From the NCBI RefSeq assembly GCF_000196655.1, contig NC_014253.1, positions 496,001 through 560,000 on the forward strand: 64,000 bases of DNA, read 5' to 3'. This DNA comes from Methanohalobium evestigatum Z-7303. Lineage in GTDB: Archaea; Halobacteriota; Methanosarcinia; Methanosarcinales; Methanosarcinaceae. The translations under genes and the position numbers were made by a program. Positions 1 through 8,701 of this stretch are shown here, one piece after another. The notes under the pieces were generated by a model that saw only the letters and a program-made list of their open reading frames with translations, searched no databases and had not been told where the DNA came from. Every line of letters begins with the position of its first letter. Position 1 is the stretch's first letter.

Positions 1-186
1 AGTGGCAAGATGCATTACACCAAGCGAATGTTCAAAACGAGTATGGTTTGCACCCGGATAGACGAGTGAAGATAGACCCAGCTGTTTGATTCTTCTCAAC
101 CGCTGCATGAGTGATGTATCTATCAGTTTCAGTGAGAGTTCATCCAGTTCAATGTATCCATGTACTGGGTCACGAATAACTTTCAT
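1..186 (-). CDS. HD-superfamily phosphohydrolase (N-terminal part)
   Basis: The gene starts at the ATG at 186-184 on the minus strand and runs off the left edge, leaving 62 residues. It begins [18 protein letters not shown] and contains [10 protein letters not shown] followed by [15 protein letters not shown]. The R-x-x-R-I-x-Q-L-G and H-T-R-F-E-H-S-x-G segments are the N-terminal signature of the archaeal/bacterial HD-domain family related to dGTP triphosphohydrolase, which binds metal and hydrolyses nucleotide phosphates. The rest of the HD metal motif lies outside the window, so substrate and intactness cannot be judged. It is divergent from cofD, with a 68-bp shared promoter region. Confidence 0.85.
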   Translation of the reverse strand, partial: MKVIRDPVHGYIELDELSLKLIDTSLMQRLRRIKQLGLSSLVYPGANHTRFEHSLGVMHLAT

Positions 187-254
187 ATTTTTATAAATCG
201 GTTTCATTATATAATGGTGTTTTGATTATTGTTATAAAAACATAGAGGATTAGC

Positions 255-1181
255 ATGATTGTTCTATCAGGTGGTACTGGAACCCCAAAATTGCTGAACG
301 GATTAAGAAATATTATACCTGAAGAGGACATTACAGTAGTGGTCAACACCGGCGAAGATATAAGAATATCAGGTAATCTGATATCTCCTGATGTGGACAC
401 TGTATTGTACCTATTTTCCGATAAACTCGATACTGATAAATGGTGGGGTGTTGCAAATGATACATTTACAACACATGAGACAATGAAAACAAACGGATAT
501 GATGAAGGCATGATGCTTGGAGATATCGACCGTGCAACCCATATCATGCGTTCGGAATACCTCCGAAATGGAGATATTCTGACTCAAGCCACATCCAAAC
601 TTGCAAATAATTTTGGCATAAGAGCAAATATATTACCCATGTCTGATGACACTGCTACTACAATTATAAAAACACCTTCCGGAAACCTGCATTTTCAGGA
701 TTTTTGGATAAAGGAGAAAGGTGAATTAGACGTTTACGATGTTTTTATAGATGGTATATCGAATGCATCTATCTCACCAGCCGTCCTTGATGCCTTTGAA
801 AATGAAGATGAGGTATTAATCGGACCCAGTAATCCGATAACAAGCATTGGACCTATTCTTTCCCTACCGACAATGAAAGAAATACTAAAAGACAAGAAAG
901 TTGTAGCTGTAAGCCCGATAATCGGTCATGAACCTGTTAGCGGTCCAATAGCAAAGCTTATGCATGCTAATGATATGGAAGTATCCTCTATAGGAGTAGC
1001 AAAATGTTACAAGGAATTCCTGAACGCTTTTATCATTGATAAAACCGACCATTTCAAAGAAACCGATTTTAAAAATGAAGGTATTGAATGCTATATCAAA
1101 TATGCCGATACCCTGATGAAGTCCACAGATATAAGCATCAATCTTGCAAAACAAATCAGGAAAATATTTGATGAAATCTGA
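255..1181 (+). CDS. cofD: 2-phospho-L-lactate transferase (coenzyme F420 biosynthesis)
   Basis: CofD joins the phospholactyl (or related three-carbon) unit to the deazaflavin Fo, giving F420-0, the precursor of the hydride carrier F420. The 308-aa protein opens with MIVLSGGTGTPKLLNGL, the family's nucleotide-binding loop (residues 1-17). It also carries the family segments NTGEDI and PDVDTVLYLFSDKLD near residue 30-60 and SPIIGHEPVSGP near residue 218. Length is normal for the family. It starts at ATG 255 and is the first plus-strand gene, divergent from the HD hydrolase. No other F420 gene is in the window. Confidence 0.95.
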   Translation: MIVLSGGTGTPKLLNGLRNIIPEEDITVVVNTGEDIRISGNLISPDVDTVLYLFSDKLDTDKWWGVANDTFTTHETMKTNGYDEGMMLGDIDRATHIMRSEYLRNGDILTQATSKLANNFGIRANILPMSDDTATTIIKTPSGNLHFQDFWIKEKGELDVYDVFIDGISNASISPAVLDAFENEDEVLIGPSNPITSIGPILSLPTMKEILKDKKVVAVSPIIGHEPVSGPIAKLMHANDMEVSSIGVAKCYKEFLNAFIIDKTDHFKETDFKNEGIECYIKYADTLMKSTDISINLAKQIRKIFDEI

Positions 1182-1281
1182 TACAAATAAATACAGTATA
1201 TCATGGATAAAAATATTTTAATAAAATTCCAATAATCCAAATTTACCCAGCAATAAATAAAAACTAAGGAAGGGATTCACG

Positions 1282-1866
1282 ATACTAAATCATATTAAAA
1301 ACAAAATCCGGAATTCATTTAAACCCATCGCAAAATCCTTACCGTTTTCCCCGAATTTATTAACCGTGATCGGTCTCGGTATAAGTATAATTGCAGCAGT
1401 AATGTTTGGTACCGGCAGAGTCTTTATAGGTGGAATACTTATCCTTTTAAACGGTTTCTTTGATATCCTTGATGGTGCAGTTGCAAGAGAGAACGGCTGG
1501 ATGACACCATTTGGTGGGTTACTGGATTCTGTCTGTGATAGATATGCAGACGCTATAATATTTATAGGCATCATATACGGTGCGATAGTCGGGAGCATAT
1601 CTGACCCAGTTTTATTAAACATACCACTGTGGTTGTGGTGTATTATAGCACTGATAAGTTCATATATTGTAAGTTATACCCGTGCACGTGCAGAAGCTGC
1701 CGGTGGAAAAGGCATGAACATTGGAATTGCTGAACGTCCAGAACGGATGATTATTCTTACCGCCGGTGCATTTGTCGGTTTGCTTGCGCCTGCCATTGCT
1801 GTGATTGTCATCCTTACCCATATTACGATAGCACAAAGACTTTTACACGCCAGAAATACACTGTGA
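1282..1866 (+). CDS. CDP-alcohol phosphatidyltransferase (archaetidylinositol-phosphate-synthase-like)
   Basis: This is a membrane enzyme that moves a phospholipid head group between CDP-activated lipid and an alcohol. The signature D-G-x2-A-R-x8-G-x3-D-x3-D is complete (DGAVAR at about 1471-1488, then GGLLDSVCD), and several hydrophobic helices follow. The only usual start codon, GTG 1366, would cut off the conserved segment SPNLLT and the N-terminal helix. The reading frame stays open upstream to a TAA at 1258-1260 and encodes a family-like N-terminus (HIKNKIRNSFKPIAKS). A strong ribosome-binding site (AAGGAAGGG, 1266-1274) precedes ATA 1282, which I take as the likely but non-canonical start. 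The head group cannot be told from sequence; inositol phosphate is the usual archaeal case. Confidence 0.8.
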   Translation: MLNHIKNKIRNSFKPIAKSLPFSPNLLTVIGLGISIIAAVMFGTGRVFIGGILILLNGFFDILDGAVARENGWMTPFGGLLDSVCDRYADAIIFIGIIYGAIVGSISDPVLLNIPLWLWCIIALISSYIVSYTRARAEAAGGKGMNIGIAERPERMIILTAGAFVGLLAPAIAVIVILTHITIAQRLLHARNTL

Positions 1867-1870
1867 TACA

Positions 1871-2380
1871 ATGAATATTACCATCATCGGTATGGCTGGT
1901 GCCGGCAAAAGCACTATTGGAAAATCAATGGCGAAAAAACTTGGATATAGATTCATCGATATTGACAAACTGGTTGAAAAAAAATCCGATAAAAATTTAC
2001 AGGAATTAATAGACACCCATGGAGATAATGCATTACTGGAACTGGAAGAGCAGACCGTACTTGAACTCCGGTTAAATACAGAAGATGAATGTATCATATC
2101 TCCCGGTGGCAGTATAGTATATTCCGATTCAGCGATGGAGTTTTTGGACAAGTACTCAACAATTGTATTTCTTGATGTATCGTTTGATGTTATAACAAAA
2201 AGGTTATCGAATTCCGCCACCAGAGGTATGGTAGGTATTAAAAACAAAAGTCTTGAGGATTTATTCCGTGAAAGACGAAAACTGTACAACAAATATGCTA
2301 ATATCACAGTAAAACTAAACAAACATAATAGAGTATCAGAAACAGTGAACAAAATTATAAAACTATGTTTTAACAGTTAA
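1871..2380 (+). CDS. Shikimate-kinase-like P-loop kinase
   Basis: A 169-aa small-molecule kinase of the AroK/AroL (SKI) P-loop superfamily. Visible are Walker A GMAGAGKST (residues 7-15), the acidic pair in FIDID (D30, D32), a Gly-Gly substrate loop in SPGGSIVYS and a lid-like stretch RLSNSATRGMVG. Methanogens normally make shikimate 3-phosphate with an unrelated GHMP-family kinase, so shikimate may not be the substrate. It starts 4 bp after the CDP-alcohol transferase ends, so the two are probably co-transcribed. Family is fairly sure; reaction is not. Confidence 0.75.
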   Translation: MNITIIGMAGAGKSTIGKSMAKKLGYRFIDIDKLVEKKSDKNLQELIDTHGDNALLELEEQTVLELRLNTEDECIISPGGSIVYSDSAMEFLDKYSTIVFLDVSFDVITKRLSNSATRGMVGIKNKSLEDLFRERRKLYNKYANITVKLNKHNRVSETVNKIIKLCFNS

Positions 2381-2462
2381 TACCTGTTCCAATAACCTTA
2401 AAACAAATCGATGTTTTTAATTGCCTGATAAATGAATATAAAAATAAGGAGAGGATTATAAA

Positions 2463-2711
2463 ATGCAGTACCTTGCAGATGTAACTGTTGAACTTAAATC
2501 AGGGATGCTTGACCCAGAGGGTAACACTATCAAAAGGGCACTCGGTCATCTTGGATACGAAACTAATGATGTGAAAACTGCAAAAAAATTCACAATCGAC
2601 CTTGATGCTGAATCTTTTGATGATGCAAGACAGAACGTAGATGAGATGTGTCAAAAATTGATAGCAAACCCGATTATCCACAACTATACCATTGATTTGA
2701 GGGAAGCCTGA
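2463..2711 (+). CDS. purS: Phosphoribosylformylglycinamidine synthase, PurS subunit
   Basis: PurS is the small bridging subunit of the three-part FGAM synthase (PurL, PurQ, PurS) in de novo purine synthesis. At 82 aa it has the family's usual length. Its sequence shows the family pattern VTVELKSGMLDPEGNTIKRAL, then LGYETNDVKTAKKFTIDL, and ends near NPIIHNYTIDL. A GGAGAGG ribosome-binding site lies just before ATG 2463. Its TGA overlaps the ATG of purQ by one base, so the two are translationally coupled. purL is not in the window. Confidence 0.93.
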   Translation: MQYLADVTVELKSGMLDPEGNTIKRALGHLGYETNDVKTAKKFTIDLDAESFDDARQNVDEMCQKLIANPIIHNYTIDLREA

Positions 2712-3409
2712 TGAGAATTGCCATAATCCAGTTCGGTGGTACCAACTGTGACCGTGACGTATTGCATGTATTAAAAAATGTCATGAATGTAGATGCTGAA
2801 CTTGTATGGTTTAAAGATAAAAACCTTGATCGTTTTGATGGGGCTGTAATTCCGGGAGGATTCTCATACGGTGATTACCTGCGAGCAGGTGCAATAGCAG
2901 CAAGAACACCAATAATGGACTCTGTAAGAAAAATGGTATCAGAAGGAAAACCAGTAATCGGTATATGCAATGGATTTCAGGTGCTTACTGAATCCGGTCT
3001 TCTGGACGGTGCACTTACTACAAACAGTTATCCAAAATTCCTCTGTGAATGGACTCATCTAAGAGTTGATAATACAGATACGCCGTTTACTTCAAGGTTT
3101 GAAAAAGGAGATGTCATCCAGATACCAATAGCCCACAAAGAGGGATACTTCTATGCTGACCAGTCTGCAATATCTGATTTAAACAAAAACAATCAAGTAG
3201 TTTTCAGATATGTAGATGAGGACGGTACATCAGATGATGAATCAAATCCAAACGGTTCAAAAGAAAATATTGCCGGTATAACCAACTCAAGCAAAAATGT
3301 AATTGGACTTATGCCGCATCCTGAAAGGGCGTCTGAAAAAGTGCTGGGTTCAGAGGATGGTTTAAAAATCTTCCAGTCAATGGTTGATTATATACAAACC
3401 CTACAATAA
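2711..3409 (+). CDS. purQ: Phosphoribosylformylglycinamidine synthase, PurQ glutaminase subunit
   Basis: PurQ hydrolyses glutamine and passes ammonia to PurL in purine synthesis. The 232-aa protein is a class-I glutamine amidotransferase. The nucleophile is C86 in GICNGFQVL, the oxyanion region is PGGFSYGDYLRAG, and the catalytic His and Glu are in LMPHPERASE near the C-terminus. Length is normal. It overlaps purS by one base and its end converges with rnhB. Confidence 0.95.
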   Translation: MRIAIIQFGGTNCDRDVLHVLKNVMNVDAELVWFKDKNLDRFDGAVIPGGFSYGDYLRAGAIAARTPIMDSVRKMVSEGKPVIGICNGFQVLTESGLLDGALTTNSYPKFLCEWTHLRVDNTDTPFTSRFEKGDVIQIPIAHKEGYFYADQSAISDLNKNNQVVFRYVDEDGTSDDESNPNGSKENIAGITNSSKNVIGLMPHPERASEKVLGSEDGLKIFQSMVDYIQTLQ

Positions 3410-3419
3410 TCATTATTCT

Positions 3420-4076
3420 TTAACCATCATTTTTGTCCAGTAATTTTTGTGCTGTTTTCCAGCTATGTCTAACTATATCTGGTAGTGATCCATATCTTTT
3501 AACCCAGTCTAAAAGAAATTGTTTCGTTTTCGGGTCAGACGGATAACCACTGCCAAAATCAACACCAAATTCTTCTTTCAAATTGTTTACCAGCTCATCA
3601 CGCCTGACCTTGGCAATTATTGAAGCCGCCGATACCACAGAATATACAACATCCGCCTCATGTTCAGAAATGATTTTTATATTTTCAGAAGCGGTTTTAT
3701 TGCTTTTTGAATATTCACTGCGTATTTTTTCTGCAAAACGTTCGGGTTTGACATCAGCAGAATCCACATAAACCAGTTCAGGGTTTAAATTTTCCACAAC
3801 CCTTGAAAAACCAAGAACCATGATATCATTCATGCTCATTACATTCCTGAGTTCATCTATCTGGGAGGGAGTGATTTCAAAGATAAAATAATTATCTACA
3901 TATTTTTTGATTTTATGAGCAAGTTCTTCCCGTTTTCTGGGAGATATTTTTTTGGAATCGGTCACTCCAAGGTTTTTTAGAGAATTAATTTTGGCTTCAT
4001 CAACCACTACACCTGCAATACACATGGAGCCTATAACAGGACCCTTGCCAGCCTCATCGATACCTGCAACTTTCAT
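3420..4076 (-). CDS. rnhB: Ribonuclease HII
   Basis: RNase HII cuts RNA in RNA-DNA hybrids, including single embedded ribonucleotides. The protein starts MKVAGIDEAGKGPVIGSM, where D7 and E8 are metal ligands. VYVDSAD supplies the third acidic residue, and SAASIIAKVRRDE with GSGYPSDPKTKQFL completes the family pattern. I chose ATG 4076, giving 218 aa. A longer in-frame opening to 4208 exists, but it runs back into the secretion gene upstream and lacks family similarity. It lies just downstream of the TadC-like gene on the same strand. Confidence 0.94.
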   Translation of the reverse strand: MKVAGIDEAGKGPVIGSMCIAGVVVDEAKINSLKNLGVTDSKKISPRKREELAHKIKKYVDNYFIFEITPSQIDELRNVMSMNDIMVLGFSRVVENLNPELVYVDSADVKPERFAEKIRSEYSKSNKTASENIKIISEHEADVVYSVVSAASIIAKVRRDELVNNLKEEFGVDFGSGYPSDPKTKQFLLDWVKRYGSLPDIVRHSWKTAQKLLDKNDG

Positions 4077-4096
4077 TATAATCTCGACATCCTGTA

Positions 4097-6349
4097 TTAG
4101 ATAAATAATGTAAATATAAAGTATCCTATTGTTACCATTATAATTGAATGTTTCAGTCCTGACATAACACTGCCTTCTCCCATGACACCTGCCATGAGAC
4201 CCGAGCACAAGCCTTGTATTACTGCTGAATGTTTGAATATTCTTGTGTATTTATCAAGGTCAAAGCTTCCAAGCATACCCATTTGCTGAGCACCAGATGA
4301 TGTCATCTGTTCGCCTGCTTCAGCCATTTCTGTCAAAAATGTGGTGGATATAACATAGATGACACCAACAAAAACCATGTAGGATATGTATATGATAACA
4401 ATATAAATCATCATGTTCATGGAACGTTCGCGCTTCATTTCCTCTTCAGAAGATGCATCTCTGGCTGCCACCATGAGCACTTCTCCAATATCACCACTTG
4501 ATTCGTTCGCTTTGGTGATAAGTGTCATTGAACGTGAAACAACCTGAGTTTTTAAACGGTTTGCAAATCTTACCAGTGCATCGTTGAGTTCCATACCCCA
4601 TGAGATGTCTTTCCAAATTTTCCTTGTCTCATCACTAAGACCTTCATTATCGGTTTTTACCATGAGCTTGATTGAATCCTGGAGAGTCATACCCGTTTCA
4701 ACGGTACTGGCAAGTTTTTTCAAAAAGTCAGGAAAATTTCCATCAAGTTTTTTCTGTCTTTTGGATTTTGTTTCATGAAATATAGCCAATGGAACAATTA
4801 TGATATATGTAGCGATTACAAGACGGTCATCAAGAAAATCGATAGTTTCTGACATTGTAGTAAATGTATCCATATTTGTGGCAACAAAAATTAAAAGCAA
4901 TATAACCGCAACCGGAGAAGTCACAGCCACTGATAAAAGAGGATTATTAAAAAGAGGTTTTAATGGGTTCTTTAGGAAATTCTTGTATTTAACTCGTTGC
5001 TTGGATTTGATAAAATTTTCATAACACTGTCTTTTCTCAACCTTTTCTTTGGTTTCATTTATCAATTGTCCATTTTCATCGTATTCTGGCTCAAGATAGG
5101 ATGGTATTTCAGGAATTCCATGATCAAAGATTTCATTTGTCTGTAGGTAGGCAGGTTCTCCGAAATCCTCTGGTGCCATTATACTAATCATTACTACAAA
5201 CATTACAGAACCGATAGGTAGAACCGCATAAATTACCGCATAAACCATCAATATAGAACCAGAACCCATAACAGTCATCATGATACCCATGATAATTATA
5301 AACAAAGGACCTGCTACGAATGCTGTTACATAGGATTCAGCCAGTAACCCAAGTGTTTCAAGAAAACCCTTCTGGTCATCAATTGCTTTTTTCAAATATT
5401 GGTCAGATTTGTCCTGGAAATATTTAGATATACTTCCGCCACTATCAATCACGGTCAAAAGGTTGTGTAAAAGATCTTGGAACCTATCAGATGGTGTCAT
5501 TTCACTGACGTTGGATATTGCAGTTCTTAAATCGTGTCCAAAATAATCCATTTCTCTGATTATAGTTTCGACTTCTTTTGATGCTTCACCATAGGTATTG
5601 CTTGACCTTGACAATGAATCAAAGACGTTTATTATATTCATTCCGCCTTTGCTCAGTGCATACATAAACGTTACTGCATAGGGGAGATGGCTGTCTATAT
5701 TCCGTTTACGTTCACTCGCCTGAAATCCGGGATAAACCAGAAAAAGTGCATATGTCATTCCACCAAGCGTTATTGTTGTAAAAACAACTATAAACAGTGA
5801 CAGAAATATTTCCTTAAAATTGAGCAACCATGCAGTTGACGGACCAAATGTAAGATTAGTAAGATTATCAGGCAAACCTATTACAGCAATGAGCATATAT
5901 GCGGCAAAGATACCCAGTATTGCCCCTGTCAGACCACTGACAACCGAATAGAAAATGGCATTTGAAATATACATTTCATATGAAGTCGGTATACGTGCCT
6001 GTTTAAGCTGGAGCTGTAGCCTTGCATATTTTTTCTTTTTTTCTTTCATCTTCTCCCCTAAAAGAGCAAAGGGGATTTTTTTGAAAATGGTCAAAAACAA
6101 CCTGGCTTGCCGATCAAGGTTGTTTATTCTGGACGAAATTTTGTCAGATAAACCTCTTTCATTATCTTGATGGTTGTTGGATTGAAATCTATTTTTAAGA
6201 TTTTTAAAAGATAATCTCTTTTCATATTCTGATGTATCTGGTGATTCTGTATTATCCGAAAATTCCTGGCTCTGAGTATCAGATTCTGATACAACCGAAT
6301 CATTATCCACTTCATCCAGAAATTCATCATTTTCTGTAGTTCCATCCAA
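4097..6349 (-). CDS. Type II/IV secretion system membrane platform protein (TadC/FlaJ family)
   Basis: A 750-aa integral membrane protein, probably the platform of a type IV pilus or related secretion machine. Two T2SF-type regions are visible, roughly residues 210-345 (PYAVTFMYALSKGG...DSGGSI) and 530-660 (FPDFLKKLASTVETG...ESSGDIGEVL). Each is followed by hydrophobic segments, and there is a charged, Ser/Asp-rich N-terminal 70 residues. The start is TTG 6349, with GGTG as ribosome-binding site at 6357-6360; no in-frame ATG or GTG precedes it. It follows its ATPase partner by 21 bp. No pilin, archaellin or prepilin peptidase is near, so archaellum versus pilus cannot be settled; the gene order alone resembles archaeal pilus loci. 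Confidence 0.87.
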   Translation of the reverse strand: MDGTTENDEFLDEVDNDSVVSESDTQSQEFSDNTESPDTSEYEKRLSFKNLKNRFQSNNHQDNERGLSDKISSRINNLDRQARLFLTIFKKIPFALLGEKMKEKKKKYARLQLQLKQARIPTSYEMYISNAIFYSVVSGLTGAILGIFAAYMLIAVIGLPDNLTNLTFGPSTAWLLNFKEIFLSLFIVVFTTITLGGMTYALFLVYPGFQASERKRNIDSHLPYAVTFMYALSKGGMNIINVFDSLSRSSNTYGEASKEVETIIREMDYFGHDLRTAISNVSEMTPSDRFQDLLHNLLTVIDSGGSISKYFQDKSDQYLKKAIDDQKGFLETLGLLAESYVTAFVAGPLFIIIMGIMMTVMGSGSILMVYAVIYAVLPIGSVMFVVMISIMAPEDFGEPAYLQTNEIFDHGIPEIPSYLEPEYDENGQLINETKEKVEKRQCYENFIKSKQRVKYKNFLKNPLKPLFNNPLLSVAVTSPVAVILLLIFVATNMDTFTTMSETIDFLDDRLVIATYIIIVPLAIFHETKSKRQKKLDGNFPDFLKKLASTVETGMTLQDSIKLMVKTDNEGLSDETRKIWKDISWGMELNDALVRFANRLKTQVVSRSMTLITKANESSGDIGEVLMVAARDASSEEEMKRERSMNMMIYIVIIYISYMVFVGVIYVISTTFLTEMAEAGEQMTSSGAQQMGMLGSFDLDKYTRIFKHSAVIQGLCSGLMAGVMGEGSVMSGLKHSIIMVTIGYFIFTLFI

Positions 6350-6370
6350 ATTATCACACCAGAATACGGA

Positions 6371-8449
6371 TTATTTAAGACCGATTTTTTGCAATAGTTT
6401 TTCAGGTGTTGCCTGATAGGACTTGATTATCTCTGATATTTCCTTGAAATCCCTGATATCGTTGTTTACCATATAATCCAGTATTTTTTCACGGTACTGG
6501 AGTTCTTCATTTATCTGGGCAGCATTCCAGCCCCTTCTTCTCTGAATTTCGTAGATGCACTGGGATTCGCCTGTCCTCTGGAATGTGTCTCTTGCTGAAT
6601 CCCAGACAAAAATATCATTTGTCCTTAAGTTTCTGGTATTGGGGTCTATATCAACAATTTCTACAATTTTTAGGTTCTTTCTTGCCCGTTTGCCACTGAC
6701 ATAGGTCTGTGCCTGAATAGTCATTATATCCAGTGCCTGTATCATGTTTCTGGGTACACTTATAGGCGGATTTTCAAGCCGGTGGATTGCTGAAGGAACA
6801 GAATCTGCATGCATGGTAGAAAACGTGGTATGCCCTGTGGACATTGCCTGGAAAAGTGTCAGCGCCTCTTTACCTCTTACCTCTCCCACAATAAGGTATT
6901 CAGGACGCTGCCTAAGAGCCGCCCTTAACAAATCATACATATCCACAGCACCACGCTCATCAGCCGTAAATGAGTCCCTTGTAACTCCGGGAATCCAGTT
7001 TGTGTGCGGTAGTTTGATTTCACGGGTATCTTCAAGTGTTACTACCTTCGCCTTTTCAGGTACAAAGAGAGATACTGCATTTAAAGATGAGGTTTTACCT
7101 GAAGCAGTACCCCCTGCATAAATGAGACTTTTGTTATTTTCAATACAAAGCCAGAGATATGCCATCTGTTCTGAAGAAAAAGTACCCCAATCGATAAGGT
7201 CGATTGGAGTTATCGGTACTTCACTGAATTTACGGATGGTAAATGTACTCCCATGTGTAGTTATTGTAGTACTGAGAGTCATCTGAACTCTGGAACCATC
7301 CGGCATTGAAGCATCAACCATCGGCTCAGCCAGTGATATATGCTTTCCGCATTTCTGTGCAAGACGTATTATGAAAGAATCAAGTTCATCTTCTGTAAAT
7401 GCAATGTTTGTGGCTATATTGTGATATATCCTGTGATACAAAAACAGTGGAATATTGTGACCGTTACCTGATATATCTTCTATATAATCATCATTCATCA
7501 GCGGGTCAATTTTACCGTATCTGACAAAATCACGCTTTATATAGTAGGAAATTTTTTCAAGCATCAGGGGTGTTACATCAATAGCATAATCCTTAATGAT
7601 AATACGTATTTTTTCATCCAGTACTGCTTCCTTATCATCTTTATTTTCAATATTTTCAACCAGTAAGGCATTACGCAACCGGTCTTTAATTTCTGTCAGA
7701 AACGTCGTTTCAAAGTCACTCAGTTCGGGCTCTACAAGATAGTAAAGATAGTCGTTTATTTCAGGATTAAAAAGTATTACAACAAATGCATAGGGTTCAT
7801 TTACCCAATATCTATCAATTTCTTCATAGCCTTCTACACCTTTAAAAACAGATAACGGACCATGCTCATCGGGGTTATATGCTTCAATTTCAAAGGTTTC
7901 TTGTTTGAAAAGGTTTCTTACTTTATCAAAAAACGTTAATTCTTCTGATGCGGATTCTTCAAAAGATTCATCAGATTTTGAGGATGATTCTTCTGCACCC
8001 GGTCTTAGTTTTTTGGATTTTTTTTCATGGATTAGACTTTTTACTAGGTTTTTTCCAGATTTATCACTTTCTTCACTTTCATTTTCCTTTATCCCAGATT
8101 CATCTGATTTTTCTTTATTTGTTTCAAATCCTGATTCAGGTGTCAAAATATCAAAATTTTCTTCATGTTCTTCATCTGATTCGTGTTTATCAGACAGCCA
8201 TAAAGATGTGTTTTCAACATCTTCTGAAGGTGTCAGAATATAATCCTCTTTATCGAAATTTTCATCATTTGCATCATCTGAATCTGATGAACCTGTATTG
8301 TCAGATTCTTCAGGAGCAAATATCTTAGGTCCAGATTCACCGGATACCTGTGTACCAGATGAGTTTGTAGAATTAACAGGGCTATCATAAACCTTGTTTT
8401 TATCAGTATTATCAGGTTGTGATTCTGGACCGTTTTTGTCACCCATCAT
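6371..8449 (-). CDS. Type II/IV secretion ATPase (TadA/GspE/FlaI family)
   Basis: A cytoplasmic hexameric ATPase that would power the adjacent membrane platform. Walker A is GGTASGKT (446-453), the Asp-box region includes TLEDTREIKLPH near 471, Walker B is YLIVGEVRG (about 518-526), and the His box is GHTTFSTMHAD (539-549). The first 170 residues are a Ser/Asp/Glu-rich tract that looks disordered; it adds to an otherwise standard core of about 520 residues. GGTGA precedes the tandem ATG start at 8449. The next gene downstream, 21 bp away, is the TadC-like protein. Confidence 0.9.
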   Translation of the reverse strand: MMGDKNGPESQPDNTDKNKVYDSPVNSTNSSGTQVSGESGPKIFAPEESDNTGSSDSDDANDENFDKEDYILTPSEDVENTSLWLSDKHESDEEHEENFDILTPESGFETNKEKSDESGIKENESEESDKSGKNLVKSLIHEKKSKKLRPGAEESSSKSDESFEESASEELTFFDKVRNLFKQETFEIEAYNPDEHGPLSVFKGVEGYEEIDRYWVNEPYAFVVILFNPEINDYLYYLVEPELSDFETTFLTEIKDRLRNALLVENIENKDDKEAVLDEKIRIIIKDYAIDVTPLMLEKISYYIKRDFVRYGKIDPLMNDDYIEDISGNGHNIPLFLYHRIYHNIATNIAFTEDELDSFIIRLAQKCGKHISLAEPMVDASMPDGSRVQMTLSTTITTHGSTFTIRKFSEVPITPIDLIDWGTFSSEQMAYLWLCIENNKSLIYAGGTASGKTSSLNAVSLFVPEKAKVVTLEDTREIKLPHTNWIPGVTRDSFTADERGAVDMYDLLRAALRQRPEYLIVGEVRGKEALTLFQAMSTGHTTFSTMHADSVPSAIHRLENPPISVPRNMIQALDIMTIQAQTYVSGKRARKNLKIVEIVDIDPNTRNLRTNDIFVWDSARDTFQRTGESQCIYEIQRRRGWNAAQINEELQYREKILDYMVNNDIRDFKEISEIIKSYQATPEKLLQKIGLK

Positions 8450-8461
8450 TTCACCATAAAG

Positions 8462-8701
8462 AGTAACTGCTCAATAAAATGTAATAATTAATTCAGACAA
8501 GTTAATGTTTTTTATAACATCATTATTATTGTTATAACTGTATTATTACATAAAATATTATTGGAAAAATATAAAACTATGTAGTAGAACTTAAATATTT
8601 TTGAATGATGTATAAAATAGAACAAAAATATTAAATCCAAAGTTGGGTATGTTGCTCTATAACTTATCAATAACTTGAAAAATTAAAAGAGGACTCCTTT
8701 T
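8462..8701. other. Intergenic promoter region between the pilus ATPase and pheT
   Basis: A 240-bp, strongly AT-rich region between divergent genes. It holds several TATA-like stretches (for example near 8545-8560 and 8600-8610) and the pheT ribosome-binding site GAGGACTCC just before ATG 8702. I see no RNA gene, long inverted repeat or open reading frame worth calling here. Confidence 0.5.

Noticed and set aside
4077-4208. An N-terminal extension of RNase HII
   Set aside because: The 44 extra residues precede the universally conserved start and overlap the end of the TadC-like gene.
7905-8328. Two overlapping plus-strand frames of 112 and 126 codons
   Set aside because: They are mirror images of the Ser/Asp/Glu-rich head of the secretion ATPase; the composition is that of antisense low-complexity DNA.
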